In this document: in pieces, positions 38,623 through 52,208 of the stretch | How the letters are laid out: each line of letters begins with the position of its first letter | Numbering within the stretch: position 1 is the first letter of the stretch | DNA from: Leptospira stimsonii | GTDB taxonomy: Bacteria; Spirochaetota; Leptospiria; Leptospirales; Leptospiraceae | Assembly (NCBI RefSeq): GCF_003545885.1 | Contig: NZ_QHCT01000003.1 | Span: forward strand, 62,001-126,000 | Length of the DNA stretch: 64,000 nt | Direction: 5' to 3' | Translations under genes and position numbers: made by a program | Notes under the pieces: generated by a model | What the model was told of the DNA's origin: nothing | Databases searched by the model: none | The model's input: only the letters and a program-made list of their open reading frames with translations

Positions 38623-39546
38623 ATGGGAACAATTTCCGTAAGACAACTCAACCGCGCTTATTCCGGAAAGATCGCCGTCTCCGATCTAAGCTTTGAAATT
38701 CCAAAAGGAAGAATCACGGGGCTCCTAGGACCGAACGGAGCTGGCAAAACGACAACACTTCGGCTTTTGACGGGTTATCTCCTCCCCACTTCCGGTTCCA
38801 TTCGTTTTGATGGACGCGACTTTCTAGAAAACAAAATCGAAATCCAAAAACAAATCGGATATCTTCCCGAGTCGTCTCCGATTTATTTCGATCTTACCGT
38901 TTTTGAATATCTTTCCTTCTTGGCTTCCGCAAAAGGGATTGAAAAGAATTTTCTCAAAAATAAGGTCGAGATCGCCGTCGAACTTTTGAGTCTAAAAGAA
39001 GTTCTTTATCGACCGATTTCCTTTTTATCAAAGGGTTTCAAACAGAGAGTTTCCCTCGCGGGATCGATCATTCAAGATCCTGAATATATCATCTTAGACG
39101 AACCGAGCGGCGGTCTCGATCCGCTTCAGATCGGAGAATTAAAAAGTCTGATCCGTACATTAGGAAAGAATAAAACGATTCTTTTTTCCTCCCACGTATT
39201 GCAGGAGGTGGAGGAAATCTGCGATCATATTCTCGTTTTGTCCGAAGGAAAACTCATCGCGGACGCATCGGTTTCCTCCATTTCCAAGGGAGAAGGTTGT
39301 CTTGTTTTGGCGGAAACATCGTTGGAAGAATTCTCCAAATTCTTCCCTGATAAAACGTATGAAATCCAAAAAACGGATAAAAAGGAAGAAGGCTTTCAGG
39401 AATTCAGAATTCGATCCTCCGAATTCCGAGCGGAAGAAGTATTCGGAATTCTTAAAAAAGCTCCGTTTCGAATTCGTTCCCTGATCCCGGAAAAAAATTC
39501 TTTAGGATCCGTATTTGAAACTCTGACAGGAAAATCGAAGCAATGA
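38623..39546 (+). CDS. ABC transporter ATP-binding protein (GldA-like)
   Basis: ATPase of an ABC-2 type exporter. Walker A GPNGAGKTT, Q-loop GYLPESSP, signature LSKGFKQRV, Walker B YIILDEPSGGLDP and H-loop SSHVLQEVEE are all present. The C-terminal extension of about 90 residues is common in GldA-type proteins. The ATG at 38623 is preferred over a GTG at 38611; neither has a good ribosome site. The stop overlaps the start of the permease by 4 bases, the first link of a four-gene operon. Confidence 0.92.
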   Translation: MGTISVRQLNRAYSGKIAVSDLSFEIPKGRITGLLGPNGAGKTTTLRLLTGYLLPTSGSIRFDGRDFLENKIEIQKQIGYLPESSPIYFDLTVFEYLSFLASAKGIEKNFLKNKVEIAVELLSLKEVLYRPISFLSKGFKQRVSLAGSIIQDPEYIILDEPSGGLDPLQIGELKSLIRTLGKNKTILFSSHVLQEVEEICDHILVLSEGKLIADASVSSISKGEGCLVLAETSLEEFSKFFPDKTYEIQKTDKKEEGFQEFRIRSSEFRAEEVFGILKKAPFRIRSLIPEKNSLGSVFETLTGKSKQ

Positions 39547-40298
39547 ATCTTTCCGATCCGATCATTGCGTCCTTTCGAAACCTGAAGACGATCTTTTGGA
39601 AGGAATTTTCGGTTTATCTCAACTCCCCGATCGGAACGATTTTTGCCGCGTTTTTTCTATTCTTAACTTCTTTCCTTTTCTTTTTTGGATTCGGAGACGG
39701 TTCTTTTTGGGATCTCAAATCCGCGAGTATGGAGGCCTACTTTCTCTGGGTTCCGATCTTGTATGTGGTTTTTATTCCCGCTCTTTCCATGCGTCTTTGG
39801 GCCGAAGAAGAACGTTCCGGAACTTTGGAAATTCTTTTCACGCTTCCCTTCAGAGAATTCGAATTGGTGCTCGGAAAATTTTTAGGAGTTTGGTCCTTTT
39901 TGGGATTTGTTCTTTTGTTCACTCTTCCGATTCCGACGACGATCCTTTACTTGGGAGATTTGGATATAGGAACCACGTTCGCCGGTTATCTCGGAATTTT
40001 TCTTTTGGGAGGTGCAAATCTCGCGCTCGGAAGTCTTGCATCCTCTTTGACGAAGGATCAGATCAGTTCGTATCTTTTGGGGCTCATCTTTTGTCTCCTT
40101 TTCTTTCTTCTGGGTTACAAACCCTTTCTTCCATTTTTCGGCCCGGATCTAAGTAGAATCCTATCGTATCTTTCTTTGTCGAAACACTTTGAAACCTTTC
40201 GTTTGGGAATTCTGGACGGAAGAGAGATTTTTTTCTATCTGAGTTTTTCCTTCACAATTCTGTATGCAAATTTGATTCGATTGAGGTCGAAACGATGA
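39543..40298 (+). CDS. ABC-2 type transporter permease (GldF-like)
   Basis: 251 residues with six hydrophobic segments, including IGTIFAAFFLFLTSFLFFFGFG and FLGVWSFLGFVLLFTLPIPTTILYL, plus the EERSGTLEILFTLPF loop typical of ABC-2 permeases of the Gld/NosY group. It is joined by 4-base overlaps to the ATPase before it and the GldG-like gene after it. The substrate is unknown. Confidence 0.9.
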   Translation: MNLSDPIIASFRNLKTIFWKEFSVYLNSPIGTIFAAFFLFLTSFLFFFGFGDGSFWDLKSASMEAYFLWVPILYVVFIPALSMRLWAEEERSGTLEILFTLPFREFELVLGKFLGVWSFLGFVLLFTLPIPTTILYLGDLDIGTTFAGYLGIFLLGGANLALGSLASSLTKDQISSYLLGLIFCLLFFLLGYKPFLPFFGPDLSRILSYLSLSKHFETFRLGILDGREIFFYLSFSFTILYANLIRLRSKR

Positions 40299-41998
40299 TC
40301 TCAAAAATACGCGCCCTCTTTTTGAAGTTCAACTCGAACTCCGCATTCTTATTCTCCCAGATTTTTCTGATTTTTCTTTTCGCGAACGGGATCCTGGGTC
40401 ACTTCGCCTGTAGAAAGGACCTTTCCGTTTCAGGACGTTTTGAAATTTCGAAAAGTACGAAAAATATATTCAAAAATTTGAATCAAACACTCATTATAGA
40501 CGCGTACTATTCCACTCAGATTCCCGGAGAATACAAAACCTCTTTGGATCTCACCAAGGAATTGTTAAACGAACTGAGCGACCTCGGAGGTTCCAACGTA
40601 ATATTACGATTTCATGATCCGGACGTCTCGGAAGAGGATCGTAAAAAAGCGATCGAATCGGGGATTTCACCGCAGATTTTGGAAAAGAACGAAAGAGGTT
40701 CCTCTCAGATAAAACAGGCTTATATGGGAATTACCCTTTCACTCGGAGCGTTCAAGGAAACGATCCCAGTCGCATTTTTTGCAGAACAGATCGAATACCA
40801 GGTACTGACAACGCTTCGAAAAATGATTCGAAACCCCGGAGAATCGGGCATCGCACTCGTTCAAGTTCCCGGAGTTCTATCGACGGATCCTCCCGGACCC
40901 GCAAGTGGGAAGGACAGTATCGGTGTTTTGGCGCACCAGGTTCTTAAGGAAGAATACGGTCCGATCCCTGAAATTTTGTTAAACGAAGAAGAACTTTCGG
41001 AAGAAATTCACACTCTTCTTTGGATCGGATCCGGAACCCTAACCGAAAAAGGCGCTTATCAACTGGATCAATTCCTACTACGCGGAGGAAGTTTGATTCT
41101 TTTCGCAAAGTCGATGGACTTTCGTTTGGAAACTCCGAATCGAGAGGAAGGAATCGGAATGTCGCCTAACAATGCGGGGATCGCGAGACCGACTGGAGAA
41201 ATCGAAGAATTGAATTCCATCTTCTCCTCATACGGCTTCAGTGTGAACAAGGACATCGTTCTCGATCTGGAACATTCCCTTCCGATCGGACCTCTTATGG
41301 AAATCGAACCCGGTGTGATCGGAAGATTTCCGTATCCTGCATGGATTCTGGCAGGGAAAAAGGAAAAATTGTTAAGCGAAGAGAATCCTTTCACCGCACC
41401 TCTGGAGAATCTACTGATCCCTTGGTCTTCCAGTGTGAGTTTGGATCCGGAAAGACAACCGAACGTGAGAATGCAACCGATCCTTTTCGCAGGAGAAGAA
41501 TCCGAAGTCCGTTCCGAGATTGTCGCCTTAGGAGAAAAACAAATTTTTGCAACCACACCTCGACCGTCCGGAAAAAAACAAATCATCGGAGCGCTCTTGG
41601 AAGGAAGTTTCGATTCCCGTTATTCAAATCCGCCGAATCCAAAAGACGGAAGAACTTTTTTTTCAAAAACACAGATTGGAAAAACGTCTCGGATTCTCGT
41701 AATCGGCTCTCCTTACGTTGTTTCCGACCTACTCGTCTTTCCGGAAACGAGAGACATTTATCAAGAATCGAATATTCCATTTTTATTGAATTCATTAGAT
41801 ATTTCCTCCGGTGATACGGATCTCATTCAAATCCGGGGTAAAAAATCCGCGGTGTTGAAGTTAAAACCTTTCTCCGAAAGGGAAAAATTCGTTTTGAGCT
41901 TTTTGAATCTTTTGGGGATTCCATTCTTACTCGGTCTCTATACGTTTTTAAGAATTCGACATCGAAATTCTTTTCGAGGAGAAGAAGAAACAAAATGA
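40295..41998 (+). CDS. GldG-like ABC-type transport system substrate-binding/auxiliary protein
   Basis: 567 residues: an N-terminal transmembrane helix (IFLIFLFANGILGHF), a large extracytoplasmic region and a C-terminal helix (VLSFLNLLGIPFLLGLYTFL) before a basic tail. The region with IDAYYSTQIPGEY, LLNELSDLGGSNVILRFHDPD and LLWIGSGTLTEKGAYQLDQFLLRGG matches the uncharacterised ABC auxiliary family that includes gliding protein GldG. It likely works with the ATPase and permease just upstream. Confidence 0.88.
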   Translation: MISKIRALFLKFNSNSAFLFSQIFLIFLFANGILGHFACRKDLSVSGRFEISKSTKNIFKNLNQTLIIDAYYSTQIPGEYKTSLDLTKELLNELSDLGGSNVILRFHDPDVSEEDRKKAIESGISPQILEKNERGSSQIKQAYMGITLSLGAFKETIPVAFFAEQIEYQVLTTLRKMIRNPGESGIALVQVPGVLSTDPPGPASGKDSIGVLAHQVLKEEYGPIPEILLNEEELSEEIHTLLWIGSGTLTEKGAYQLDQFLLRGGSLILFAKSMDFRLETPNREEGIGMSPNNAGIARPTGEIEELNSIFSSYGFSVNKDIVLDLEHSLPIGPLMEIEPGVIGRFPYPAWILAGKKEKLLSEENPFTAPLENLLIPWSSSVSLDPERQPNVRMQPILFAGEESEVRSEIVALGEKQIFATTPRPSGKKQIIGALLEGSFDSRYSNPPNPKDGRTFFSKTQIGKTSRILVIGSPYVVSDLLVFPETRDIYQESNIPFLLNSLDISSGDTDLIQIRGKKSAVLKLKPFSEREKFVLSFLNLLGIPFLLGLYTFLRIRHRNSFRGEEETK

Positions 41999-43014
41999 GT
42001 TTTCTATCTTCCGGATCTTTTTGGATCGCCTCCCTCTTGAATTTTTTCAAAAAGGACAAAGCCCTTTCTTTGTTTCTGATGAACCTGTTTTTAGGAACGA
42101 TCTTTCTTCTTCTCTCGGATCCGTTTTTGTTTTTTCAAAAATCCTATCACAACGCGGAGCCTTTTTTTCCTTACAAGAGTTCCGAAATCGAAAGAATCCG
42201 AATCGGAAGAAAAGGACACGAAATTCTTATGGAAAGAAAGAATGGAAACTGGAGCGTACAGATACCGGAAACAACCGCAAGACCCGATCTCAAAAAGATA
42301 GAATCACTTCTTTCAGCCGTCTTAAAGCTAAGAAAGTTTTCCAAGATCGCAACACATTCAAAAAATCAGGACTTCGGTTTAAACGGAGAAGAACTAAAAC
42401 TCGAAATCCAGACCGAATCCGGAGAAGTCGGGAAGTTGGAGATCGGAGTCTCCGGAAAACAGGAAACGGGAACCTTCGTGAGAATCCCCGAGAACAAGGA
42501 AATCTGGTTTGTGGAAGAGAGTCTCAATCCTTTGGCCGGACGCGGAAACGAGACTTTTTTCCTATCGAATTCCTTGATTCCCGATGAAATGGAAATATCA
42601 GAAATTCATACTATTCTTATAGAGATTTCTTCAAAGACCAATCCTACGATACAAATCCAACAGGTTTCACCCGGACAATGGACGATTACAAATTCGGAAC
42701 AAGATCATTGTTGGGGAGAAGATTGTGGACTTTGGGTCGAAAGACTTTTTAAGACAAAGGCGGAGAGAATTCTTAAAAAACCGTTTTATGAAACCATCCA
42801 AAACCTTTCTTCTGGTGAGAAACTAAGGATAAACATTTACTCCGGAAAAAATTCGGAATCGGTCTACGAGTTAGAATGGATCGGAAAGACCTCACAAAAA
42901 GAACCAATCTTTCGAAGCGGAAACGATTCCGTTTTTTATGTTCTCGATCCCGAATTTTTGAATCGGTTTCGAGAGAGATTTGAATGGAAGGATTCCTTCC
43001 CCGATTCTTTCTAA
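41995..43014 (+). CDS. DUF4340 family protein
   Basis: 339 residues with one N-terminal hydrophobic helix (LSLFLMNLFLGTIFLLLSDPFLFF) and a beta-rich extracytoplasmic domain. IRIGRKGHEILMERKNGNWSV and DLKKIESLLSAVLKLRKFSKIA are the DUF4340 pattern. DUF4340 proteins regularly follow GldG-like genes in this ABC arrangement, and here the ATGA overlap with the gene before it confirms the pairing. It closes the operon. Confidence 0.85.
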   Translation: MSFLSSGSFWIASLLNFFKKDKALSLFLMNLFLGTIFLLLSDPFLFFQKSYHNAEPFFPYKSSEIERIRIGRKGHEILMERKNGNWSVQIPETTARPDLKKIESLLSAVLKLRKFSKIATHSKNQDFGLNGEELKLEIQTESGEVGKLEIGVSGKQETGTFVRIPENKEIWFVEESLNPLAGRGNETFFLSNSLIPDEMEISEIHTILIEISSKTNPTIQIQQVSPGQWTITNSEQDHCWGEDCGLWVERLFKTKAERILKKPFYETIQNLSSGEKLRINIYSGKNSESVYELEWIGKTSQKEPIFRSGNDSVFYVLDPEFLNRFRERFEWKDSFPDSF

Positions 43015-43088
43015 CCTTCCCGGAACAGAAGCGGATTCTCTATTGACAGTCCAGAGGCTTCCAATTTCATTTCACAAGAAATCTAAAA

Positions 43089-43854
<766 letters not shown>

Positions 43855-43907
43855 AAATTTTTTATAGAGCGATTCCGGTAAGGGCAATTTCTTACATCTA
43901 AAAAATT

Positions 43908-43923
43908 TGTCGGAGTTCCGACA
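43908..43923. repeat. Short hairpin unit TGTCGGA-GT-TCCGACA
   Basis: A perfect 7-bp inverted repeat around a 2-base centre. The same unit recurs at 44059-44074 and 47041-47056, making it part of a family of Leptospira-type intergenic palindromes. Here it stands without the rest of the larger repeat. Confidence 0.75.
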
Positions 43924-43957
43924 GAGCGTCGAAGTCACAAATTCTACTTGCAAAAAG

Positions 43958-44080
43958 TAGAATTTTCTGTTAGAGAAAAATTCGAACGAACGTTTTCCCG
44001 CCTCCGCTCCCCTCCACCCAAGATCAGGGTGGGGCGCGCGACGTTTTCACGGAAAATTTGTCGGAGTTCCGACAAATTCA
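43958..44080. repeat. Intergenic repeat, copy 1
   Basis: Begins TAGAATTTTCTGTTAGAGAAA, continues through a GC-rich block (CCGCCTCCGCTCCCCTCC, then GGGTGGGGCGCGCGAC) and ends in the TGTCGGAGTTCCGACA hairpin, here extended to a 24-base palindrome. A second copy with the same blocks in the same order lies at 46945-47061. It contains no coding frame of note and sits between genes. Confidence 0.75.
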
Positions 44081-44100
44081 ACCAAGAATCAATGATTTCC

Positions 44101-44883
44101 TTAAGAAGGAAATACCTGAGAAGAATTTTCTAGATAGGATTTGAGGTGGCTCGTCTCTTTTGTAAAAAAGACCGGAACCGGATAATTCGATTTCGAAGGG
44201 ATTAAGACGATCCCTTCGTCAAAGAAGAGAATCTTTTCAATCTCAGAAAAAGAATATCGATAACTGCTGTTCAGGGCTTCGAAAGAAAGAGAATCCTTGC
44301 TCTCGTTCAACTTTCCCGGCCCGATTCTTTTGAGACCTTTCAAAAGATCCGGTGTCAGTTCTTCCTTCTTATCCGCGAGCCTCTCAAACGGAATCTCTCG
44401 ATTCTGATCCAGATAGAGAAGACCTTCGATTTCAAATCGAATCTCTCTCACTTCTTCCGGCTTATTTTCTTTTATAAAAGACGAAGAATCCGATTCCTCC
44501 AGAACCTGAATTCCAGAGTGATCCGATTCTTGAGAAATAAATTCTTTCTCTTCCTCTGGAAGGATTTCCAAGTGAGATTCGGAGGAAGATTGAGAAACGG
44601 GGCTCTGCTTCGGAATTTTTCTTCCTTCCACGAATTTGTTTTCGAGATATCTCTGCTTTTCCGTATTCTCCATCTGCAAAGACCGCTTATTGGATAGGAG
44701 AATTTCCCCTCCCCTCTTCGCATTCGGCCTCGAAATCAGATGATCGATGTCCGAATTCCCGGGACGAGAGGAACCAACCTTGGACGTGGGACGCTCTTGC
44801 CCGGAACCGTGCGGGTTCAGAGATACGTAGATAAAACAAAGAAGTCCTACAAGAATGAGTGCAATTGCGATAAAGAGCATCAT
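44101..44883 (-). CDS. Hypothetical membrane-anchored protein
   Basis: 260 residues: an N-terminal hydrophobic helix (MMLFIAIALILVGLLCFIYV), a long low-complexity Ser/Glu/Pro-rich middle (about 25-140, probably disordered) and a more ordered C-terminal third (IRFEIEGLLYLDQNREIPFERL, SFSEIEKILFFDEGIVLIPS). No family recognised. It is divergent from the SurA-like gene with 102 bases between starts. Confidence 0.7.
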   Translation of the reverse strand: MMLFIAIALILVGLLCFIYVSLNPHGSGQERPTSKVGSSRPGNSDIDHLISRPNAKRGGEILLSNKRSLQMENTEKQRYLENKFVEGRKIPKQSPVSQSSSESHLEILPEEEKEFISQESDHSGIQVLEESDSSSFIKENKPEEVREIRFEIEGLLYLDQNREIPFERLADKKEELTPDLLKGLKRIGPGKLNESKDSLSFEALNSSYRYSFSEIEKILFFDEGIVLIPSKSNYPVPVFFTKETSHLKSYLENSSQVFPS

Positions 44884-44984
44884 TTTATGTATCTGTCGAT
44901 TGAGCCGGTTTCTGAAGCGTTTTTCTCACTTTTCTCCTTTACAGAAATATTCCTTCACAAACTCTTTCAGTTTACAGATACAAA

Positions 44985-46685
<1,701 letters not shown>

Positions 46686-47176
46686 GAATTTTCTAATTTT
46701 CTTTCTTTTTTCTTCCTTTCCGGGTTCTCAAACCGATAACCCGGAACCTTATTCAAAAGCTTTCGAAAAAATGGTTCACTTTTTCCCGGCGCGGTTGTAG
46801 AAGAAAACCTTTGGAAAGTAACGATTCCGTTTTTCCAATCCTTTCCTACCCTTATCGAAAGGAAGAAGAGAAAAGCAAAACGTCCGGAACTGTATTTTCG
46901 TGGGAGTTCCTAGAAAATCATTCTGTTTTTTTAGTTTACAAAATTAGAATTTTCTGATAGAGAAATGTTCCCCGTTTTTTCCCACCGCCTCTCCTCCTCC
47001 GCCCGATTCTGGGTGGGGCGCGCGACTTTTACGGAAAGATTGTCGGAGTTCCGACAGATTCAAAGGGAGGAATCTCGTCTTTTTTTTCGGAGGAGAAAAA
47101 GAATAAAATCCTACTTCTCGGATTTCAAAAACGTCTCGATTTTTCCCTCGTCTTCAAAACAAAAATTCTTCCGAAC
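46686..47176. other. Intergenic region between cheX and the TPR gene
   Basis: About 490 bases between convergent genes with no convincing frame. It holds a 9-bp hairpin at 46718-46746 (TTCCGGGTT/AACCCGGAA, 11-base loop, no T-run behind it), a GTGGGAGTTCCTAG segment near 46900 that looks like a decayed hairpin unit, and copy 2 of the intergenic repeat. Confidence 0.55.
46945..47061. repeat. Intergenic repeat, copy 2
   Basis: Same block order as copy 1 at 43958-44080: TAGAATTTTCTGATAGAGAAA, a GC-rich CCGCCTCTCCTCCTCCGCCC segment, GGGTGGGGCGCGCGAC and a closing TTGTCGGAGTTCCGACAG hairpin. The copies differ by scattered changes and small length differences, so they are not recent duplicates. Confidence 0.75.
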
Positions 47177-48169
47177 TCAATAGTATCGTCGTTTTAGAAT
47201 TCTCCGGAGTTCTTTTACAAAAGGAGAATCTTCGGAGGCTTCCGGGTTCATTCGACTAAGATACGCTTTCGCCCAATTCTCCGCCTCTTCGTATTTTCCT
47301 TGATCTCCGTAGATTCTTGCGATGAGTGTTACCGCTTTTTCCAGGTTTTGCTTCCCAGGATCCATTTCCGGCTTTTTTTGAAGAAGTTTTACGAGCTGAA
47401 GCAGGTACCTTCTCGCGGAATCCTTTCGATCCGTAGGTGAAAGCATTTCTCCGAGCGAGAGGAGAGAAATCATCTGGAAGGTTTCCGGAGCCTCGGTAAT
47501 GATCTTCAGATATTGAGATTCCGCCTCCGGAATTTTTCCATTTCCCCGCAATGCACGGGCTACTTCAAAAACTGCCTTCCATTTCTCGTCTTCGGAATCG
47601 ATTTGTTCCGTGATGGAACTCGCGTCACTCGCGCTCTCAGCCGTCAGCTTTGCATCTTCCAATTTGGAAGCGTTTGCTGTTTTTCCCTGTGCGCTCGCTT
47701 GGTTGAACTCGGTCTTTGCGTTGTTTCTCTGATTCTCTCTGAGACGAAGTACGCCCTTCTTATAACCGCTTTCGGACGGATCTTCTTTTTTTTTGTCCTT
47801 CTTCTTTTTCAAACTCGTCTTGGAAGAATTTGGAAGAGTTGTTTTTTCCGGAACATCGGGAGTCCCTTCCATAGAGTCTTTGGATGAGGTTCTTGATTCT
47901 TTCGTCTCAGTCGAAGGGTTTGATACGTTAGTCGCCTTTGAATTCGATTCGCCGTCTGCGTTTATAGAAGAATCCGGTTTTTCAGAAGACAATGCCTTCG
48001 ATTCTTCCGTTTGTGTTTTCGCGGAACCGGACGTATTCTCCGGAATCACTTCCGGTTCAGGAGAAGAATTTGTCGATTCTTCCGGAAACGGAAGAGGCAT
48101 ATCCGCCAAAATCGAAAAAGAAATTCCGAAAAAGAAAACGGTAAGAATTAAAATTCGAATCGATTTCAT
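47177..48169 (-). CDS. Secreted TPR-like protein with Ser/Thr/Pro-rich linker
   Basis: 330 residues. A signal peptide (ILILTVFFFGISFSILA) is followed by about 120 residues rich in Ser, Thr, Glu and Pro, a Lys-rich patch (KKKDKKKEDPS) and a C-terminal helical domain with TPR-like repeats (VARALRGNGKIPEAESQYLKII, IARIYGDQGKYEEAENWAKAYL). Probably periplasmic and protein-binding. Its start overlaps the stop of the preceding gene by 4 bases. Confidence 0.8.
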   Translation of the reverse strand: MKSIRILILTVFFFGISFSILADMPLPFPEESTNSSPEPEVIPENTSGSAKTQTEESKALSSEKPDSSINADGESNSKATNVSNPSTETKESRTSSKDSMEGTPDVPEKTTLPNSSKTSLKKKKDKKKEDPSESGYKKGVLRLRENQRNNAKTEFNQASAQGKTANASKLEDAKLTAESASDASSITEQIDSEDEKWKAVFEVARALRGNGKIPEAESQYLKIITEAPETFQMISLLSLGEMLSPTDRKDSARRYLLQLVKLLQKKPEMDPGKQNLEKAVTLIARIYGDQGKYEEAENWAKAYLSRMNPEASEDSPFVKELRRILKRRYY

Positions 48170-48780
48170 CTCAGTTCGGGGGATCCCTTCGAATTATTTT
48201 TAGGCGGACGAATCAAACTCGGTTTGTCCCCAATGGAAGAATTCGAATTCCCTCGATCGGGTGTCACCGTTCCCGGATCTTCGAGTTTTCGATTCGAGTC
48301 CGGTGTTCTCTCTCGGTCATTGGTTGGAAGAGAATCGGATTCCGTCGGAAGTTTCGGTGTTCCTCCGCCTTCCCTTCTTCCATCTCTCAATGGGTCCTTT
48401 CCTTCTGGAGAATTCGACTCCGGTAAAAGTCCGCTCTTCGGTTTTTCCCTTTCGTATCGATCGATTTCAAGAGAGGAGGAATCTTCTAACCCGGAAAGAT
48501 CCGGATCGCTGTAGCGGATGGATTTTCGTTTTCGATTGTAATTGCGTTCTATATCTTCTAAGAATAAGGCTTTTCGATCCAATTCTTTCGCTTGGTCCTC
48601 AAAAGCCGCACCTTCCTTTCCCCTCTGGACACCGACAAGGATCGCCAAAGAAACACCCAGAACGGCCAAAGAAATTCCAGTATACAAAAGAGTCTTCTGC
48701 ACCTGAGGAGGAAGATTTCGGGAAAGATTGTCTATGGAAGACATCCCGGATTGGAGCTTATCTTTAAAATTGAGATCCAT
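48166..48780 (-). CDS. Hypothetical single-pass membrane protein
   Basis: 204 residues from ATG 48780. A longer frame to 48909 would cross the divergent FNR-like gene's leader and was not used. A transmembrane helix (LLYTGISLAVLGVSLAILVGV) at about 32-52 follows a short basic/amphipathic N-terminus; the C-terminal half is Ser/Asp/Arg-rich and probably disordered. No domain recognised. It overlaps the TPR gene and likely works with it. Confidence 0.72.
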   Translation of the reverse strand: MDLNFKDKLQSGMSSIDNLSRNLPPQVQKTLLYTGISLAVLGVSLAILVGVQRGKEGAAFEDQAKELDRKALFLEDIERNYNRKRKSIRYSDPDLSGLEDSSSLEIDRYEREKPKSGLLPESNSPEGKDPLRDGRREGGGTPKLPTESDSLPTNDRERTPDSNRKLEDPGTVTPDRGNSNSSIGDKPSLIRPPKNNSKGSPELR

Positions 48781-48907
48781 TGTTTTTAGTTTCGGTCGTT
48801 TTCCCAATTCTACAAGAAAGAGAAAAATCTCGAACCGTTTTTTTGATCTCCATTTTTTTACCGTCCCATTGCTTAGAGAACAAAATGCATTTACAACCTC
48901 GAAAAAC

Positions 48908-49639
48908 ATGGAGAGTCTGGGTTTCGTGAACGAGGATCAACTTTCCCCCGACTGTTATTTTTGTTCCAATCGGCACAAATCGGTTTTGAAGTGTGTCTCC
49001 ATGGACACTTTGGATAAGATCAATTCTACGAAAGAATTCCGACTTTTTCGCAAAGGGGAAACGGTAATCCATTCAGGCGATAAAGCAGACGGTTTTTATT
49101 TCATCAAATCTGGATGCGTCCGCATTTTTCGGAACTCACCTTCCGGTAAAGAACAAACGTTTTCGATCCGAAGGTCCGGAGAATGGGTCGGTTTTAGAGA
49201 TCTCTTAGCCGGAAGCACGTTCTCCCAAAACGCGGAAGCTCTGGAACCGGTGGAAGCTTGTTACATTCAAAAGGGCGTTTTAGAAGATCTCATGAAAGAA
49301 GATCCAAAACTTCAATTGGAAATCCTAAAACAAATGGCCTTAGAATGGAAAGAATTAGAAGATCAGACCGTTGCCCTCGGTACGAAACAGGTTCACAGTA
49401 AACTCGCGGAGCTTCTCATTTCCTTTCAAACGGCGTCCGGAAACGAACCGGAAATCGAATTGAATCTTACGAGGGAAATTATGGCTTCGATGGTTGGAAC
49501 CACTACGGAAACTCTTGTCCGTGCCCTTTCGGATTTTAAGAATCGGGATTGGATTGAAATTCACAAAAACAGAATTCGTTTCTTAAATCTGGAAGCCCTC
49601 CGCGGAATTTCCAATTTAGAAACAACAACCCATCACTGA
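48908..49639 (+). CDS. CRP/FNR family regulator, FNR-like
   Basis: 243 residues from ATG 48908; the longer frame from 48728 lacks family sequence. The N-terminal Cys cluster is C16, C19 and C29, with C118 at the position of the fourth FNR Cys. This suggests an Fe-S oxygen sensor, although the C-x2-C-x9-C spacing differs from E. coli FNR (x5). The cyclic-nucleotide-like beta-roll (FRKGETVIHSGDKADGFYFIKSG) precedes a helix-turn-helix LTREIMASMVGTTTETLVRAL, whose E-x3-R pair resembles FNR's E209/R213. It sits upstream of ccoN with a matching box between them. Confidence 0.88.
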   Translation: MESLGFVNEDQLSPDCYFCSNRHKSVLKCVSMDTLDKINSTKEFRLFRKGETVIHSGDKADGFYFIKSGCVRIFRNSPSGKEQTFSIRRSGEWVGFRDLLAGSTFSQNAEALEPVEACYIQKGVLEDLMKEDPKLQLEILKQMALEWKELEDQTVALGTKQVHSKLAELLISFQTASGNEPEIELNLTREIMASMVGTTTETLVRALSDFKNRDWIEIHKNRIRFLNLEALRGISNLETTTHH

Positions 49640-49736
49640 ATCCAATTCTGAGAAAGAATCTCAAGATCCTTCGTATTCGGAAAGACCATATTCTTTCGGT
49701 CCCTTTTTCCCTCAACCGCAAGCAAAACCCGGAAAC

Positions 49737-49750
49737 TTGACAATTATCAT
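49737..49750. promoter_or_regulatory. FNR-like operator upstream of ccoN
   Basis: TTGAC-AATT-ATCAT differs from the FNR consensus TTGAT-N4-ATCAA at one base in each half. It lies 98 bases after the FNR-like stop and 179 before the ccoN ATG. A TATAAT at 49867-49872 could be the -10 of the oxidase promoter, which would place this box well upstream of it. Confidence 0.5.
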
Positions 49751-49928
49751 GTCCTATCTCAATGAAATCACCCTGGGATTTCTTTTCTTTCCAAGTCGGT
49801 TTTCATATAAGGTAAAATTATAAAACTCTAAATTAAAAATGAATATTCTATTTTATTAAAATAGTATATAATTTTTTGACTTTGAGAGTTTAGACCGAAG
49901 GAATAATCGAATCAGGAGACAAAATCTC

Positions 49929-52051
<2,123 letters not shown>

Positions 52052-52058
52052 GGCAAGT

Positions 52059-52205
52059 ATGGAACTGGAACTGATTCAAATCTACAAATTTGCAAGACTA
52101 CCAGTTCTTGTTTTAGCGATCGGTCTTATCACCGCATACGTTTACAACAAGAAACGCAAGGTACAAATGGAAGATCCAAAGTATAGAATGCTGGAGGAGG
52201 ACTGA
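52059..52205 (+). CDS. ccoQ: cbb3-type oxidase small subunit CcoQ
   Basis: A 48-residue frame, missed by length filters, lying between ccoO and ccoP. It has a single transmembrane helix (LPVLVLAIGLITAYVYN) and a short charged tail ending MLEED. Position, length and single helix match CcoQ/FixQ, which stabilises the oxidase core. The ATG is 8 bases after the ccoO stop, and it stops 3 bases before the ccoP start. Confidence 0.85.
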   Translation: MELELIQIYKFARLPVLVLAIGLITAYVYNKKRKVQMEDPKYRMLEED

Positions 52206-52208
52206 TCC

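Noticed and set aside
46718..46746. 9-bp hairpin after cheX as a terminator
   Set aside because: The stem is good but no T-run follows on either strand, so a factor-independent terminator is not supported.
48728..48907. Upstream extension of the FNR-like frame
   Set aside because: It overlaps the divergent gene and has no family sequence; the Cys cluster follows ATG 48908.
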